Below, piece after piece: positions 31,659 to 40,463 of a stretch of DNA of 64,000 bases (the stretch's first letter is position 1; each line of letters starts with the position of its first letter). The notes beneath the pieces are model-generated. The model worked only from the letters and a program-made list of their open reading frames with translations. It had not been told where the DNA came from and made no database searches. The DNA is from Shinella sp. UYSO24 (GTDB lineage Bacteria > Pseudomonadota > Alphaproteobacteria > Rhizobiales > Rhizobiaceae), in assembly GCA_902167985.1 (NCBI GenBank), contig CABHNZ010000002.1, positions 62,001 through 126,000 on the forward strand, in the 5' to 3' direction. Both the position numbers and the translations under genes were made by a program.

Positions 31659-31673
31659 TGATTGCTAAAGTCA
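31659..31673. promoter_or_regulatory. Candidate RirA iron-responsive operator
   Basis: TGATTGCTAAAGTCA matches the TGA-N9-TCA pattern of the IRO motif described for the rhizobial iron regulator RirA. It lies in the 100-base gap between the divergent iron ABC operon and the methyltransferase gene and could control both. The motif is short, so a chance match is possible. Confidence 0.5.
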
Positions 31674-31717
31674 AGTTTTATCTTTTAGAGACATTCTCAA
31701 CTAGGGAGGGATATTTT

Positions 31718-32536
31718 GTGACTGAACAAATGACCGGCTTTGACGGGCGAAACCATGAGATCCGGGACGAGATCAAGGCCTATTGGTCCGCCCGCGCTGC
31801 AACCTTCGATCTCTATGCCGGGCACGAGATATTTTCCGAAGTGGAACGTCTGGCGTGGCGCGAACTGATCGACAAGCACCTCGGCGCAGGGCAGGGGCGA
31901 AAGGCGCTGGATCTGGCAAGCGGTACTGCCGTCATCTCGCACCTGATGGATGATGCCGGCTTCCGGGTGACGGGGCTCGACTGGTCCGAGACGATGCTTG
32001 ACCTTGCCCGCAAGAAGGCGGCCAAGCGTGGCCGGGACATAACGTTCCGCATGGCGGACGCCGAAAACACGATGGAGCCGGATGGCGCCTATGACGCCAT
32101 CATCACCCGCCATCTGGTCTGGACACTTGTCGATCCGGCCGCCTGTTTTCGCGAGTGGCTGCGGGTTCTGAAACCCGGCGGCCGGCTTTTGATCGTCGAT
32201 GGTGATTTCGTCAATGTCGGGTTTGCCGAGAAAATGCTCGGCAAATTGGCGGCTTTCCTGACGAAGAAGGGCCTGCTCAAGCAGGATGGACCGTCCATGT
32301 CTCCTGACATGGCGGGCAAGCATCGGGAGATTTTGCAGCAGGTGCATTTCTCATCGGGCGCGCGGGCCTCAGAGGTCGCGCTTCTCCTGCGGGAGGCCGG
32401 TTTCGACAATGTCGTCATCGACACGGACCTTCGCCAGATAAACCGGGCACAGGCACCGCACTGGAACCGCCTCAAGGCACTCGCCCGCGGCCTGCAGCAT
32501 CGCTACGCGATCAGCGCGACCAAGCCGCTCGTGTGA
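31718..32536 (+). CDS. Class I SAM-dependent methyltransferase
   Basis: The 272-residue protein has a Rossmann-type SAM domain: ALDLASGTAVISHLMDDAGF (motif I, here DLASGTA), GLDWSETMLDLARKKA (motif II), then YDAIITRHLVWTLVDP and LKPGGRLLIVDGD, the standard UbiE/Methyltransf_11 pattern. The start is a GTG at 31718 with GGGAGGG upstream. It is divergent from the iron operon and shares the iron-box region, suggesting a role in siderophore-iron metabolism, but the substrate is unknown. Confidence 0.8.
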   Translation: MTEQMTGFDGRNHEIRDEIKAYWSARAATFDLYAGHEIFSEVERLAWRELIDKHLGAGQGRKALDLASGTAVISHLMDDAGFRVTGLDWSETMLDLARKKAAKRGRDITFRMADAENTMEPDGAYDAIITRHLVWTLVDPAACFREWLRVLKPGGRLLIVDGDFVNVGFAEKMLGKLAAFLTKKGLLKQDGPSMSPDMAGKHREILQQVHFSSGARASEVALLLREAGFDNVVIDTDLRQINRAQAPHWNRLKALARGLQHRYAISATKPLV

Positions 32537-32652
32537 TAGGCGCAAGGATCACGGCCGAATGTTCCTCCACCGGAAATCCGTCGACATGATCTTGCTGCTG
32601 GCGCGTGTTGCGACTTGAATGACCGCAGATATCAGGGAGCGGCGATAGGATC

Positions 32653-33864
32653 ATGACTGTTTTCAGCAATGCCCGGCTTGCAGACGGGCGCCTGCACGAG
32701 ATCGATGTCGAGGGTGGCCGGATTGCGACGATCCGCCCGTCAGTGGAGCCGGCGACCGGCGGCACCCGAACCACCGTCGAGACTGTCGATCTCGGCGGTG
32801 CGCTCCTTCTGCCCTCCTTTGTCGAGGGCCATATCCATCTCGACACCAGTTTCTACGGCGGCGAATGGGTGCCGCATCGGCCCTGCACCAATGGCTTCGA
32901 CGTGCATGAGCGTGTCGCGTTCCAGGCCGAGAACATGGCAAAGGCCGAGCCTATGGCCGAGCGCGCCATCAAACAGCTCGAGCTTTGCATCGGCCAGGGT
33001 AGCCTTAGGATGCGCAGCCACGTCATGGTGGACGGTTCGGTCGGGCTGGCCTCGCTCGAAACGATCCTCGCGGTCCGGGAAAAATATCGCGACATCATCG
33101 ATATCCAGCTCGTCGCCTTCCCGCAGAGCGGCATTCTGAAGAGCCCCGGCACGCCAGAACTGCTGGACGAAGCGATCATAATGGGGGCCGATGTGATCGG
33201 CGGGCTTGATCCGGCAAGCTTCGACCGTGATGTGACGGGCCATCTCGATGTGGTCTTCGGCATTGCGGAGAAGCGCGGGGTGGATGTGGACATCCACCTG
33301 CATGAGGCGGGCACGATGGGGGCGTTCAGCATCGAGGAGATCTGCGCCCGCACGCAGGTGCTCGGCATGCAGGGGCATGTCGCGATCAGCCACGCTTACG
33401 GGCTTGGCGATCTTCCGCCGGATGCCGCCCGCCGGATCGCCGCGAAGATTGCCGCCAGCGGTGTCTCGATCATGACCAATGCGCCCGGGAACCATAATTT
33501 TCCGCCCGTCGCCCTGCTGCGGCAGGAAGGCGTGAACGTCTTTTCCGGCAGCGACAATATTCGTGACAGCTGGTGGCCCTATGGCGACGGTGACATGCTG
33601 CGCCGGGCCGAGATCATCGGCTACCGGTCGGGATTTTTCACCGACGAGGATCTGGGTGCAGCCTTCGATATCGTCACGCATGCGGGCGCAAAGGCACTTC
33701 GTCTTGCCGATTACGGGATTGTTGTCGGAGCCAAGGCGGATTTTGTCGCGGTCAATGCCCGCCACGTCCCCGAAGCGGTGGTCGGCTTTCCGGCGGGCCG
33801 CAAGGTCTACAGAAAAGGGCGTCTCGTCGCGGCCGATGGGGTCATCGTCACGCGACCCGTTTGA
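32653..33864 (+). CDS. Cytosine-deaminase-like amidohydrolase
   Basis: The 403-residue metal-dependent hydrolase has the cytosine deaminase branch signatures of the amidohydrolase superfamily: VEGHIHLDTSF (first HxH metal pair), DIHLHEAG, ISHAYGLGDL and FSGSDNIRDSWWPYGDGDML, which carries the catalytic Asp and resembles E. coli CodA. It should deaminate a cyclic amidine or cytosine-like base, but substrate specificity in this group varies widely. It stands alone, 116 bases after the methyltransferase gene. Confidence 0.82.
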   Translation: MTVFSNARLADGRLHEIDVEGGRIATIRPSVEPATGGTRTTVETVDLGGALLLPSFVEGHIHLDTSFYGGEWVPHRPCTNGFDVHERVAFQAENMAKAEPMAERAIKQLELCIGQGSLRMRSHVMVDGSVGLASLETILAVREKYRDIIDIQLVAFPQSGILKSPGTPELLDEAIIMGADVIGGLDPASFDRDVTGHLDVVFGIAEKRGVDVDIHLHEAGTMGAFSIEEICARTQVLGMQGHVAISHAYGLGDLPPDAARRIAAKIAASGVSIMTNAPGNHNFPPVALLRQEGVNVFSGSDNIRDSWWPYGDGDMLRRAEIIGYRSGFFTDEDLGAAFDIVTHAGAKALRLADYGIVVGAKADFVAVNARHVPEAVVGFPAGRKVYRKGRLVAADGVIVTRPV

Positions 33865-33959
33865 CGATAACCACTGACACGATCGTCTCTCCTCTTCGTC
33901 ACTCTTGAATTTTGCGCGCCGGGCACCACATCGCACGGCGCTGTGGAGATTGCATCGAA

Positions 33960-34193
33960 ATGCCCTCATTCTTGGAAACCACGTTTGGTCCCGCCGAACT
34001 GGATATCATCGACACCGTGCTGGAGCAGTGGCGCACTAGCCGTTCTCTTCTCAAAAGCGATCCTGACGTCAGTATTGCCGCGGAAATCTGCATCAATCTT
34101 TTCAGGGAAGGCCACAGGACCGTCCTTGAACTGCAACAGGCAATGGCCGGCCACAAGGCGCTGGCCGACCTGATAGACGGCGCTATCGGATAA
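33960..34193 (+). CDS. Small hypothetical protein, 77 residues
   Basis: The frame starting MPSFLETTFGPAELDIIDTV encodes a soluble, mostly helical, acidic protein (SIAAEICINLFREGHRTVLE). I chose the ATG at 33960; the frame is open for 16 more codons upstream but those codons look unlike the rest. The pattern resembles small conserved proteins of unknown function common in Rhizobiaceae, which I recall only generally. Confidence 0.55.
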   Translation: MPSFLETTFGPAELDIIDTVLEQWRTSRSLLKSDPDVSIAAEICINLFREGHRTVLELQQAMAGHKALADLIDGAIG

Positions 34194-34214
34194 GGCTTGG
34201 TTATGAGCGAGGAT

Positions 34215-34243
34215 GAGGAGCGCATGCATTTGATGCGTTCCTC
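34215..34243. repeat. Hairpin between the small protein gene and the glycosyltransferase operon
   Basis: GAGGAGCGCAT at 34215-34225 pairs with ATGCGTTCCTC at 34233-34243 with one G-U pair and a seven-base loop. It follows the gene ending at 34193 by 22 bases. There is no T-run, so it is a weak terminator candidate. Confidence 0.4.
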
Positions 34244-34363
34244 CGGGGCGTTGACTTTAAATTGAACACAGTCTTGCCGCTACGACAGACGGAACTGGTT
34301 GTTTGGCGCGACGCGATGCCTAGTTCCCGTGGCATTGACGTCTAATGGAAAGACTGAGCGGCA

Positions 34364-36279
34364 ATGGATTTGGGTTCAGGCCACGGCGACGTGGCGCATC
34401 GTATACCGAGACCGGCACCTGCCGAAAGCACCGCTCCGTCTTTGAAACCTTATAGCGGCATGCCTGTCGCGTGGCGCCGAAGGCTGGTTCTCGCCCTCAA
34501 TCTGATAACGATCCTGGCGATCGGCATTCTGGTTTATCGCGTCCTTTCGCCTACCCGTTTCTTCGGGCCGGAGACGGTAATGCTGGCGGGCTTCCTGCTG
34601 GCAACGCCTGGACCGTGCTGGGCTTCTGGAATGCCGTGATCGGTCTCGTCCTGCTGCATGGCTTCGGCAATCCGGCCCGCAGCGTCTACGCTTTCTATCC
34701 GGAAGGATCCGAAGCGCAGCCGAAGCGGCTGGAAAGCATGACGGCGCTTACCGTCTTCCTCCGCAACGAAGATCCCGCGCCGGCTTATGCCCGTCTCGAT
34801 GCCATCTGGAAGAGCCTGCGATCCACAGGCCTCGACCGGCACTTTCGCCTCTTCGTGTTGAGCGACACATCGGATGCTCAGATCGCTCGGGCAGAGGATG
34901 ACGGGTTCGAACGGCTGGCAGCGATGATCGAGGACGGCGGCGGCAATCCGCCCGTCTATCGTCGCCGGCTTGTGAATACCGGGTTCAAGGCGGGCAATAT
35001 CGAGGAATTCCTGCAAGAATACGGGCAGGATTACGACTTCTTCCTGCCGCTTGATTCCGACAGCGTGATGGCCGGCGATGTTATCGTCCGGCTGGTTGCA
35101 GCCCTCGAACGTCATCCGGAGATCGGCATCCTGCAGACGCTGGTGGTCGGCATGCCGGCGGAAAGCGGTTTTGCCCGCCTCTTTCAATTCGGCATGCGGC
35201 ACGGCATGCGATCCTTCACCATGGGGTCTGCATGGTGGAATGCCGATTGCGGCCCCTACTGGGGCCATAACGCGCTGATCCGCACCGGTGCGTTTCTCGC
35301 CCATTGCCGCCTGCCGGTGCTTCCGGGAAAGCCGCCGCTCGGTGGCCATATCCTCAGCCACGACCAGCTGGAAGCGGCTTTCATGCGGCGTGGCGGCTAT
35401 GAGGTTCGCGTTCTGCCGATCGAGAGCCGCAGCTACGAGGCCAATCCGCCGACCCTTATCGAATTTGCAAGACGCGACCTGCGCTGGTGCCAGGGCAATA
35501 TGCAATACTGGCGCTTCCTCTTCGCGCCGGGGCTGAAAGCCATCAGCCGGTTTCAGGTGCTGCAGGCGATCCTGATGTATATGGCGCCGCCGGCCTGGAT
35601 CGCGATGACCTTCGCCGCGACCTGGAAAGGCGTGTCATCGGGTTTCGTCGCAGCCGATATCGAGCTTGGCTTCTGGCTGTTCGTGACGATTTTCCTGATG
35701 TCGATCTCGCCGAAAATCGCAGGCGTCATCGATGTCGTGCTGACACCGGGCAAGATGCGCGGCTATGGCGGGGCGGGGCGTTTCCTGGCCTCGACGTTTG
35801 TCGAGATCGTCGCGTCGATGCTGATGGCACCGATCATCGCCGTCTATGTCTCGCTGTTCCTGATCGGTCTTCTCTTCGGCCGTTCGGTGACATGGAGTGG
35901 CCAGAACCGGGATCAGCTGGGCGTTTCGCTGCCGACCGCGGCCAAGGCAATGGCCGTCCAGACGGTGATCGGCGTGGCTCTCGCCGTGGCCATCTATCAC
36001 CGTGGCGGTCTTACGACGGCGCTCTGGGCACTGCCATTCGTCGGTGGCCTGTGTCTGGCCATCCCGTTCACGATCGTGACGGCCTCCACGGCTTTCGGCC
36101 GGATCAGCACGCGGCTCGGCCTCTTCGCCATACCCGAGGAAAGCCGCATGCCGCGGGTTTTGAGCGCTTTCATATCCGATGAATCGCGTCGCTGGAGGCG
36201 CCCCGGCGGTCGTCAGGCCGTCGTGCTGCACAAGGCGGAAACTGCCGATTTGCCAAAGGAGGCAGCGGGCGCACCATGA
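34364..36279 (+). CDS. OpgH/MdoH-like membrane glucosyltransferase (GT2), frameshifted
   Basis: The protein, about 638 residues after correction, resembles the periplasmic-glucan glucosyltransferase OpgH. Two spans near the N-terminus are followed by a GT2 catalytic domain: TVFLRNEDPAPAYARLDAIW, RRLVNTGFKAGNIEEFLQEY, the DxD-type PLDSDSVMAGD, and the RWCQGNMQYW element matching the (Q/R)xxRW-like motif of processive glycosyltransferases. Several C-terminal spans follow. A base is missing near 34608, where ATPWTVLGFW should be read. No opgG partner is adjacent. It heads a five-gene operon whose next gene overlaps by ATGA. Confidence 0.8.
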
Positions 36280-37253
36280 CAACCGCACAGTCCCTATGGC
36301 TCACGGACCGCCAACGCGCGGAAATGCGTGCGGTGCCGCTTGGCACACTCGGAGACAATGAGGTCCTGATCCAGAGCCGGTTTGGCGCAATCAGCCGCGG
36401 CACTGAGGCGCTTGTGGCCAATGGTGGCGTGCCTGAAAGCGAATATGAGCGCATGCGGGCGCCGCTGCAGGACGGTGATTTCTCGTTTCCTGTCAAATAT
36501 GGCTATGCCGTTGTCGGGCAGGTCGAGGCAGGCCCACGAGAACGACGCGGAGAAACGGTTTTCTGCCTGCACCCGCATCAGGACATTTTTCATGCACCTG
36601 CGGATATGGCGATCCGTGTGCCGAAGAGCGTGCCGCCGTCGCGCGCCATACTGGCCGCCAATATGGAGACGGCGCTCAACGCGATCTGGGATGCCGGGAT
36701 CATGGCAGGCGATCGGGTGGCGATCGTCGGCGCAGGATTGCTCGGGCTTCTCGTCGCCTCACTGGCGGCAAAAATCCCGGCCACCGAAGTGACTGTCGTC
36801 GACGTCAATGCCGCACGAGGGCCGCTGGCAGAGATATTCGGCTGCCGGTTTGCAACACCGGAGCACTTAGAGGAGCTGGCGGGAAGGGCCGATGTGGTCA
36901 TTCACGCCTCGGCAAGTTCCGAGGGCCTGGCGACGGCGATCTCGCTTGCCGGCTTCGAGACACGGATCATCGAGATGTCGTGGTTCGGTGATCGCGGCAT
37001 CGAAGTGCCGCTCGGCGGTGCCTTTCACAGCCAGCGCCTGTCGATCGTCGCTTCGCAGGTTGGGCATGTGCCGGCAGCGCGCCGGGCCCGTTGGCCGTTG
37101 AGGCGCAGGCTTGAGGTCGCGCTCGGTCTTCTTGAGGATGAGCGGCTGGATCAGCTTATTTCCGGCGAGACGGCATTCAGCGCCCTCGCCGAACCCTATT
37201 GCGATATTCTCCTTGATCCTGACACGCTGTGTCATCGCATTCGCTATCGTTGA
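36276..37253 (+). CDS. MDR-superfamily dehydrogenase without a catalytic zinc cysteine
   Basis: The 325-residue protein is a medium-chain dehydrogenase/reductase. It has a GroES-like N-terminal domain and a Rossmann domain at VAIVGAGLLGLLVASLAA. The region where zinc alcohol dehydrogenases carry the catalytic Cys reads FGAISRGTEALVANGGVP, so that ligand is absent. This ISRGTE pattern occurs in the BchC-like and related sugar/polyol dehydrogenase groups. It overlaps the glycosyltransferase gene by ATGA and is 17 bases from the pterin-synthase-like gene. Its substrate is unknown; a modified sugar or pterin side chain is possible. Confidence 0.75.
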   Translation: MTTAQSLWLTDRQRAEMRAVPLGTLGDNEVLIQSRFGAISRGTEALVANGGVPESEYERMRAPLQDGDFSFPVKYGYAVVGQVEAGPRERRGETVFCLHPHQDIFHAPADMAIRVPKSVPPSRAILAANMETALNAIWDAGIMAGDRVAIVGAGLLGLLVASLAAKIPATEVTVVDVNAARGPLAEIFGCRFATPEHLEELAGRADVVIHASASSEGLATAISLAGFETRIIEMSWFGDRGIEVPLGGAFHSQRLSIVASQVGHVPAARRARWPLRRRLEVALGLLEDERLDQLISGETAFSALAEPYCDILLDPDTLCHRIRYR

Positions 37254-37270
37254 TTTTCGAAAGGAAGTTC

Positions 37271-37672
37271 ATGTTTGCCGTTGAAGTTCGCGATCACATG
37301 ATGATCGCGCATAGCCTGCCTCGCGAGGTTTTCGGCCCGGCTCAGGCCATGCATGGGGCGACCTTTATCGTCGATGCCGCCTTCATGACCGAGGATCTCG
37401 ACGAGAATGGTCTGGGTGTCGATATCGGGCTGGCAACGAGCGAACTGAAGGCCGTCGTGGCACCGCTCAACTACCAGAACCTCGACGAGCTGGAAGTGTT
37501 TCGCGGCAAGGTGACGACGACCGAAGTGCTGGCGAAGCATATTTTCGATGCCCTTGTGAGCCGTATCAAGACCGGCGGACTTGGCGAAGGCGGAGCGCGC
37601 ATCCGGCGACTGAAGGTGACACTGCACGAAAGCCATGTTGCCCGGGCATGGTACGAGGCGGAGGTGCGTTGA
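37271..37672 (+). CDS. Divergent 6-pyruvoyl-tetrahydropterin synthase/QueD-like protein
   Basis: The 133-residue protein has the T-fold pattern of the PTPS/QueD family: MIAHSLP (first zinc His), MHGATFIVDAAF, VDIGLATSELKAVV, LNYQNLDELEVF (the LDHxxLN element) and VTTTEVLAKHIFDAL, ending with LHESHVARAWYE. The canonical CxxxHGH reads AQAMHGA, so the catalytic Cys and one of the three zinc-binding His residues are missing. It may have altered chemistry or be a binding protein. I used the ATG at 37271 behind AAGGAAG. Its gene context is a glycosyltransferase/methyltransferase operon, not queuosine genes. Confidence 0.78.
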   Translation: MFAVEVRDHMMIAHSLPREVFGPAQAMHGATFIVDAAFMTEDLDENGLGVDIGLATSELKAVVAPLNYQNLDELEVFRGKVTTTEVLAKHIFDALVSRIKTGGLGEGGARIRRLKVTLHESHVARAWYEAEVR

Positions 37673-37674
37673 GC

Positions 37675-38732
37675 ATGACGGCAGGAAAGCGTCTCGTTTT
37701 TGCGATACCCGGTGACATTGAGACCAGAAGCGGTGGGTATGGCTACGATCGCCGGATCATGGCGGAGCTGAGGGCGCTCGGCTGGCAGGTCGAGCATTTG
37801 AAACTCCCGGCCGGTTTTCCCGTGCCGACTGAAGCGGAACTGGCCGAAACGGCGCGCCAGCTTGCGGGGCTGGAAGATGGTACACTGGTTCTGATCGACG
37901 GACTTGCCTTCGGCTGCATTCCGCAGATCGTCGCGGCGGAAGAAAAGCGCCTGACGCTTGTGGCTCTGGTCCACCATCCGCTGGCGCTGGAGACCGGTAT
38001 CAGCGCCGAGCTCTCAAAGCAGCTGCGCGCGAGTGAGACCGAAGCACTTAAAAGTGCCCGCGGCATTGTGGTGACGAGCCCGGCGACCGCAAAGACGCTG
38101 GCCGGCGAATTTGGCGTGACGGCTGATGCCATCCACGTCGCCGTGCCCGGAACGGACCCAGCACCGCCCGCTGGCGGCTCGGACGGTGAGGGCAACGGCC
38201 CGATGATCGTGGCGGTGGGCTCGCTGACGCCGCGCAAGGATCACGCGCTGCTGATCGCTGCCCTTGGCAGGCTGCCCGATGATCCCTGGCAATGCCGGAT
38301 CATCGGCAGCGAGACGATGGACCTGCGACGGCGCAGTCATTGCGGGAGCAGATTGGCGAAAGCGGGCTTGGCGATCGGATCACGCTGACCGGCGCAATCA
38401 ACGAGCTGGCGCCGGAATATGACCGGGCAGATATTTTCGCGCTCGCCAGCCGCTATGAAGGCTATGGCATGGCCTTTGCCGAGGCGATGGCGCGAGGCCT
38501 GCCGATCATCGCCTGCCGCGGCGGCGCCATTCCCGATGTCGTGCCGGAGACGGCAGGTATCCTCGTCGAACCGGGTGATCTCGACGCATTTACAGATGCG
38601 CTGGCCCTCATGATCCGCGACCCCGCCGAGCGCAGGCGATATGCGGCTGGCTCGCGGCAAGCGGGGCTTGCGTTTCCGGACTGGCCGGCGACGACGGCGG
38701 GCCTCTCCGCCTATCTGGAAGCGATCCGATGA
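37675..38732 (+). CDS. GT4-family glycosyltransferase, frameshifted
   Basis: The protein, 352 residues when corrected, has a GT-B fold of family 4. The N-terminal domain contains ETRSGGYGYDRRIMAELRAL and a loop around LVALVHHPLALETG. The C-terminal domain starts MIVAVGSLTPRKDHALLIAA, and FALASRYEGYGMAFAEAMAR contains the donor-binding E-x7-E. A base is missing near 38322. The start at 37675 is two bases after the previous stop, and the end overlaps the methyltransferase gene. It would transfer a sugar from a nucleotide donor to an unknown acceptor made by this operon. Confidence 0.85.
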
Positions 38733-39514
38733 GCGGGTTCGAGGCACGCTGGCTCAATCTGCGCGAGCCGGTGGATCATGCCGCGCGCGATACCGATTTG
38801 CGCCGGATGGCCATAGAACACCTCGTCGGGAAGGGCGAGGGAGTAAAGGTCGTCGATCTCGGTTGCGGGACCGGTTCGACATTCCGCGCCCTCTTGCCGG
38901 AGAGCCTCCGCTGGCACTGGCTGCTCCTTGATAACGATCCGCTGTTGCTTGCCGAGGCAAGATCCCGCCATGGCGATGCGCCGGTCCTTGAGACCGCTGA
39001 AACCGATCTTGCGGCACTTTCTCCGGATCTGTTTGCAGGTGCGGATCTGGTAACGGCCTCGGCGCTGTTCGATCTGGTCTCGGCAGGGTTCGTGCAGCGT
39101 CTGGCGGAACAGATCCAGCGATACGGTGCCGGTCTCTATGCGGCGCTGAATTACGACGGCACCTGCCAATGGGGCAACCGGCATCCGGCTGATGCCGATG
39201 TCGTCGCTGCCTTCAATGAGGACCAGCGCCGTGACAAAGGATTTGGTCCGGCGCTTGGGCCGGAGAGCGGGCCTTTCCTGAAAACGGCCCTGGAAGCCGC
39301 AGGGTTTCGAGTGTCGATCAAACCCAGCCCTTGGGTATTCACGCCCGAACATGCCGAATTGCACCGGCAGTTCATCGAAGGTATGGCGAGCGCGGTTGCT
39401 GCGATGCGTAGCCTCGATCCGTTGTTGCTTGAGGACTGGAGGCGACACCGCCTCGCCCGTGCGGAACATTCCAGCTGCACGGTCGGCCATTGGGATGTGC
39501 TGGCATTGCCTTAG
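38729..39514 (+). CDS. Class I SAM-dependent methyltransferase, last gene of the pterin-synthase-like operon
   Basis: The 261-residue protein has a SAM-binding domain with VVDLGCGTGSTFRALL (motif I) and WLLLDNDPLLLAEA (motif II). Its C-terminal half (FVQRLAEQIQRYGAGLYAAL, then HRQFIEGMASAVAAM) is not one I recognise. It overlaps the GT4 gene by ATGA and ends the operon 48 bases before a strong hairpin. It probably methylates the product of the upstream enzymes. Confidence 0.8.
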   Translation: MSGFEARWLNLREPVDHAARDTDLRRMAIEHLVGKGEGVKVVDLGCGTGSTFRALLPESLRWHWLLLDNDPLLLAEARSRHGDAPVLETAETDLAALSPDLFAGADLVTASALFDLVSAGFVQRLAEQIQRYGAGLYAALNYDGTCQWGNRHPADADVVAAFNEDQRRDKGFGPALGPESGPFLKTALEAAGFRVSIKPSPWVFTPEHAELHRQFIEGMASAVAAMRSLDPLLLEDWRRHRLARAEHSSCTVGHWDVLALP

Positions 39515-39561
39515 GGCCGACTGGAACTTGGCAGCAGGCTGCCCATACACAGGTCATGTAC

Positions 39562-39596
39562 TGCCGCTCGCGTCATCAATGATGACGCGAGCGGCA
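39562..39596. terminator. Perfect 17-bp palindromic hairpin after the glycosyltransferase operon
   Basis: TGCCGCTCGCGTCATCA at 39562-39578 is followed after one base by its exact reverse complement ending at 39596. It lies 48 bases past the operon's last stop and covers the 3' end of the convergent small gene at 39576-39773, so it can terminate transcription from both sides. No T-run is visible. Confidence 0.7.
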
Positions 39597-39773
39597 ATTC
39601 GTGCGCCCGACGGCGAAGATGATGAGAACCAGGCCACAGGCGGCACTGCCGGCCTGCAACTGCCGGCAGGCGGCAATGACGCCATCCAGCGGCACAAGGC
39701 CAAGGGTAAGCAATACGAGCCCGATGAGTGGCAAGGGGCCGGCAAGGGCCCGCAGGACAGCTCTCTCTTTCAT
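39576..39773 (-). CDS. Small membrane protein, 65 residues
   Basis: The frame starting MKERAVLRALAGPLPLIGLV has two hydrophobic segments (PLPLIGLVLLTLGLVPLDG, and AACGLVLIIFAVGR) and GGAAG ahead of the ATG. Its last few codons and stop lie inside the palindrome at 39562-39596, so the very C-terminus may be fortuitous. Function unknown. It is convergent with the glycosyltransferase operon. Confidence 0.5.
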   Translation of the reverse strand: MKERAVLRALAGPLPLIGLVLLTLGLVPLDGVIAACRQLQAGSAACGLVLIIFAVGRTNCRSRHH

Positions 39774-39866
39774 GACGTCTTCCAATGGAGAAAAAGAGCG
39801 AAATCGATCGGCGGCGAGACTGTCGATCACGTCAGCCGCGAACCGGATTATCGCCAAAAGAAAGGA

Positions 39867-40052
39867 TCAGGCAGCCACGCGAGCGCTGGTGACATGCTCA
39901 CGAATGGCAGCCTTGAGATCGAGCAGGCTCGAAAAGCGCCTGTCATCAAGATCGATGACGTGAAATTTGACCGCAATAAAGCGAAGATCGCCGTTATCCG
40001 GTACCGCTATTCCTACTGGCAAGCCGCCAAACTCAATAACTTGTCTCTGCAT
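39867..40052 (-). CDS. Small hypothetical protein, 61 residues
   Basis: The frame MQRQVIEFGGLPVGIAVPDN continues as a compact soluble protein with alternating hydrophobic strands (DLRFIAVKFHVIDLDDRRF) and a helical end (SLLDLKAAIREHV). GGATGGAG precedes the ATG at 40052. The composition and codon use look genuine. It resembles small uncharacterised rhizobial proteins, but I assign no function. Confidence 0.55.
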   Translation of the reverse strand: MQRQVIEFGGLPVGIAVPDNGDLRFIAVKFHVIDLDDRRFSSLLDLKAAIREHVTSARVAA

Positions 40053-40463
40053 GTGCTGAACTCCATCCTGTCGATCGTTCCTGTTGTCGTGGGCCGGAAG
40101 ATGTTCCGGTCCGCATTCGCGAAATCGGGTGGTTACAACATGCAAGATCAGACACATGGCTTGCCGCGTCTTTGCTGTATGAGCTGGAAATGTCCGAAGC
40201 GGTCATTTTCTTCTGCCTTGTGGTTCTTCTGATCATGAGCAGAAAATAGCCAAAGCCTGCTGTTCGGCACAGGCAATATAATCTATCTTTATTGTAGAAT
40301 GTAGATCGGTGTTCGCCGGATCTCCATTTGCAGGATCTCTGGAGTGCCCTGATCACCCGGAGCGTGAGCGATTTGCAATCATCGCCCGTTGATGCGGCGC
40401 GCTTCGTCCTGTAACGGTCGGTTGAGACAAAATGTGAGGCGGCAAAGGCCGTTCGGATCCGCA
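40053..40463. other. Intergenic region before the Rrf2-type regulator
   Basis: These 411 bases contain the start region of the small gene on the left and the promoter region of the Rrf2-type gene on the right. A tiny plus-strand frame at 40190-40249, MSEAVIFFCLVVLLIMSRK, is hydrophobic and has GGA before its ATG. It is too short to call with confidence. Nothing else is recognisable. Confidence 0.4.
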
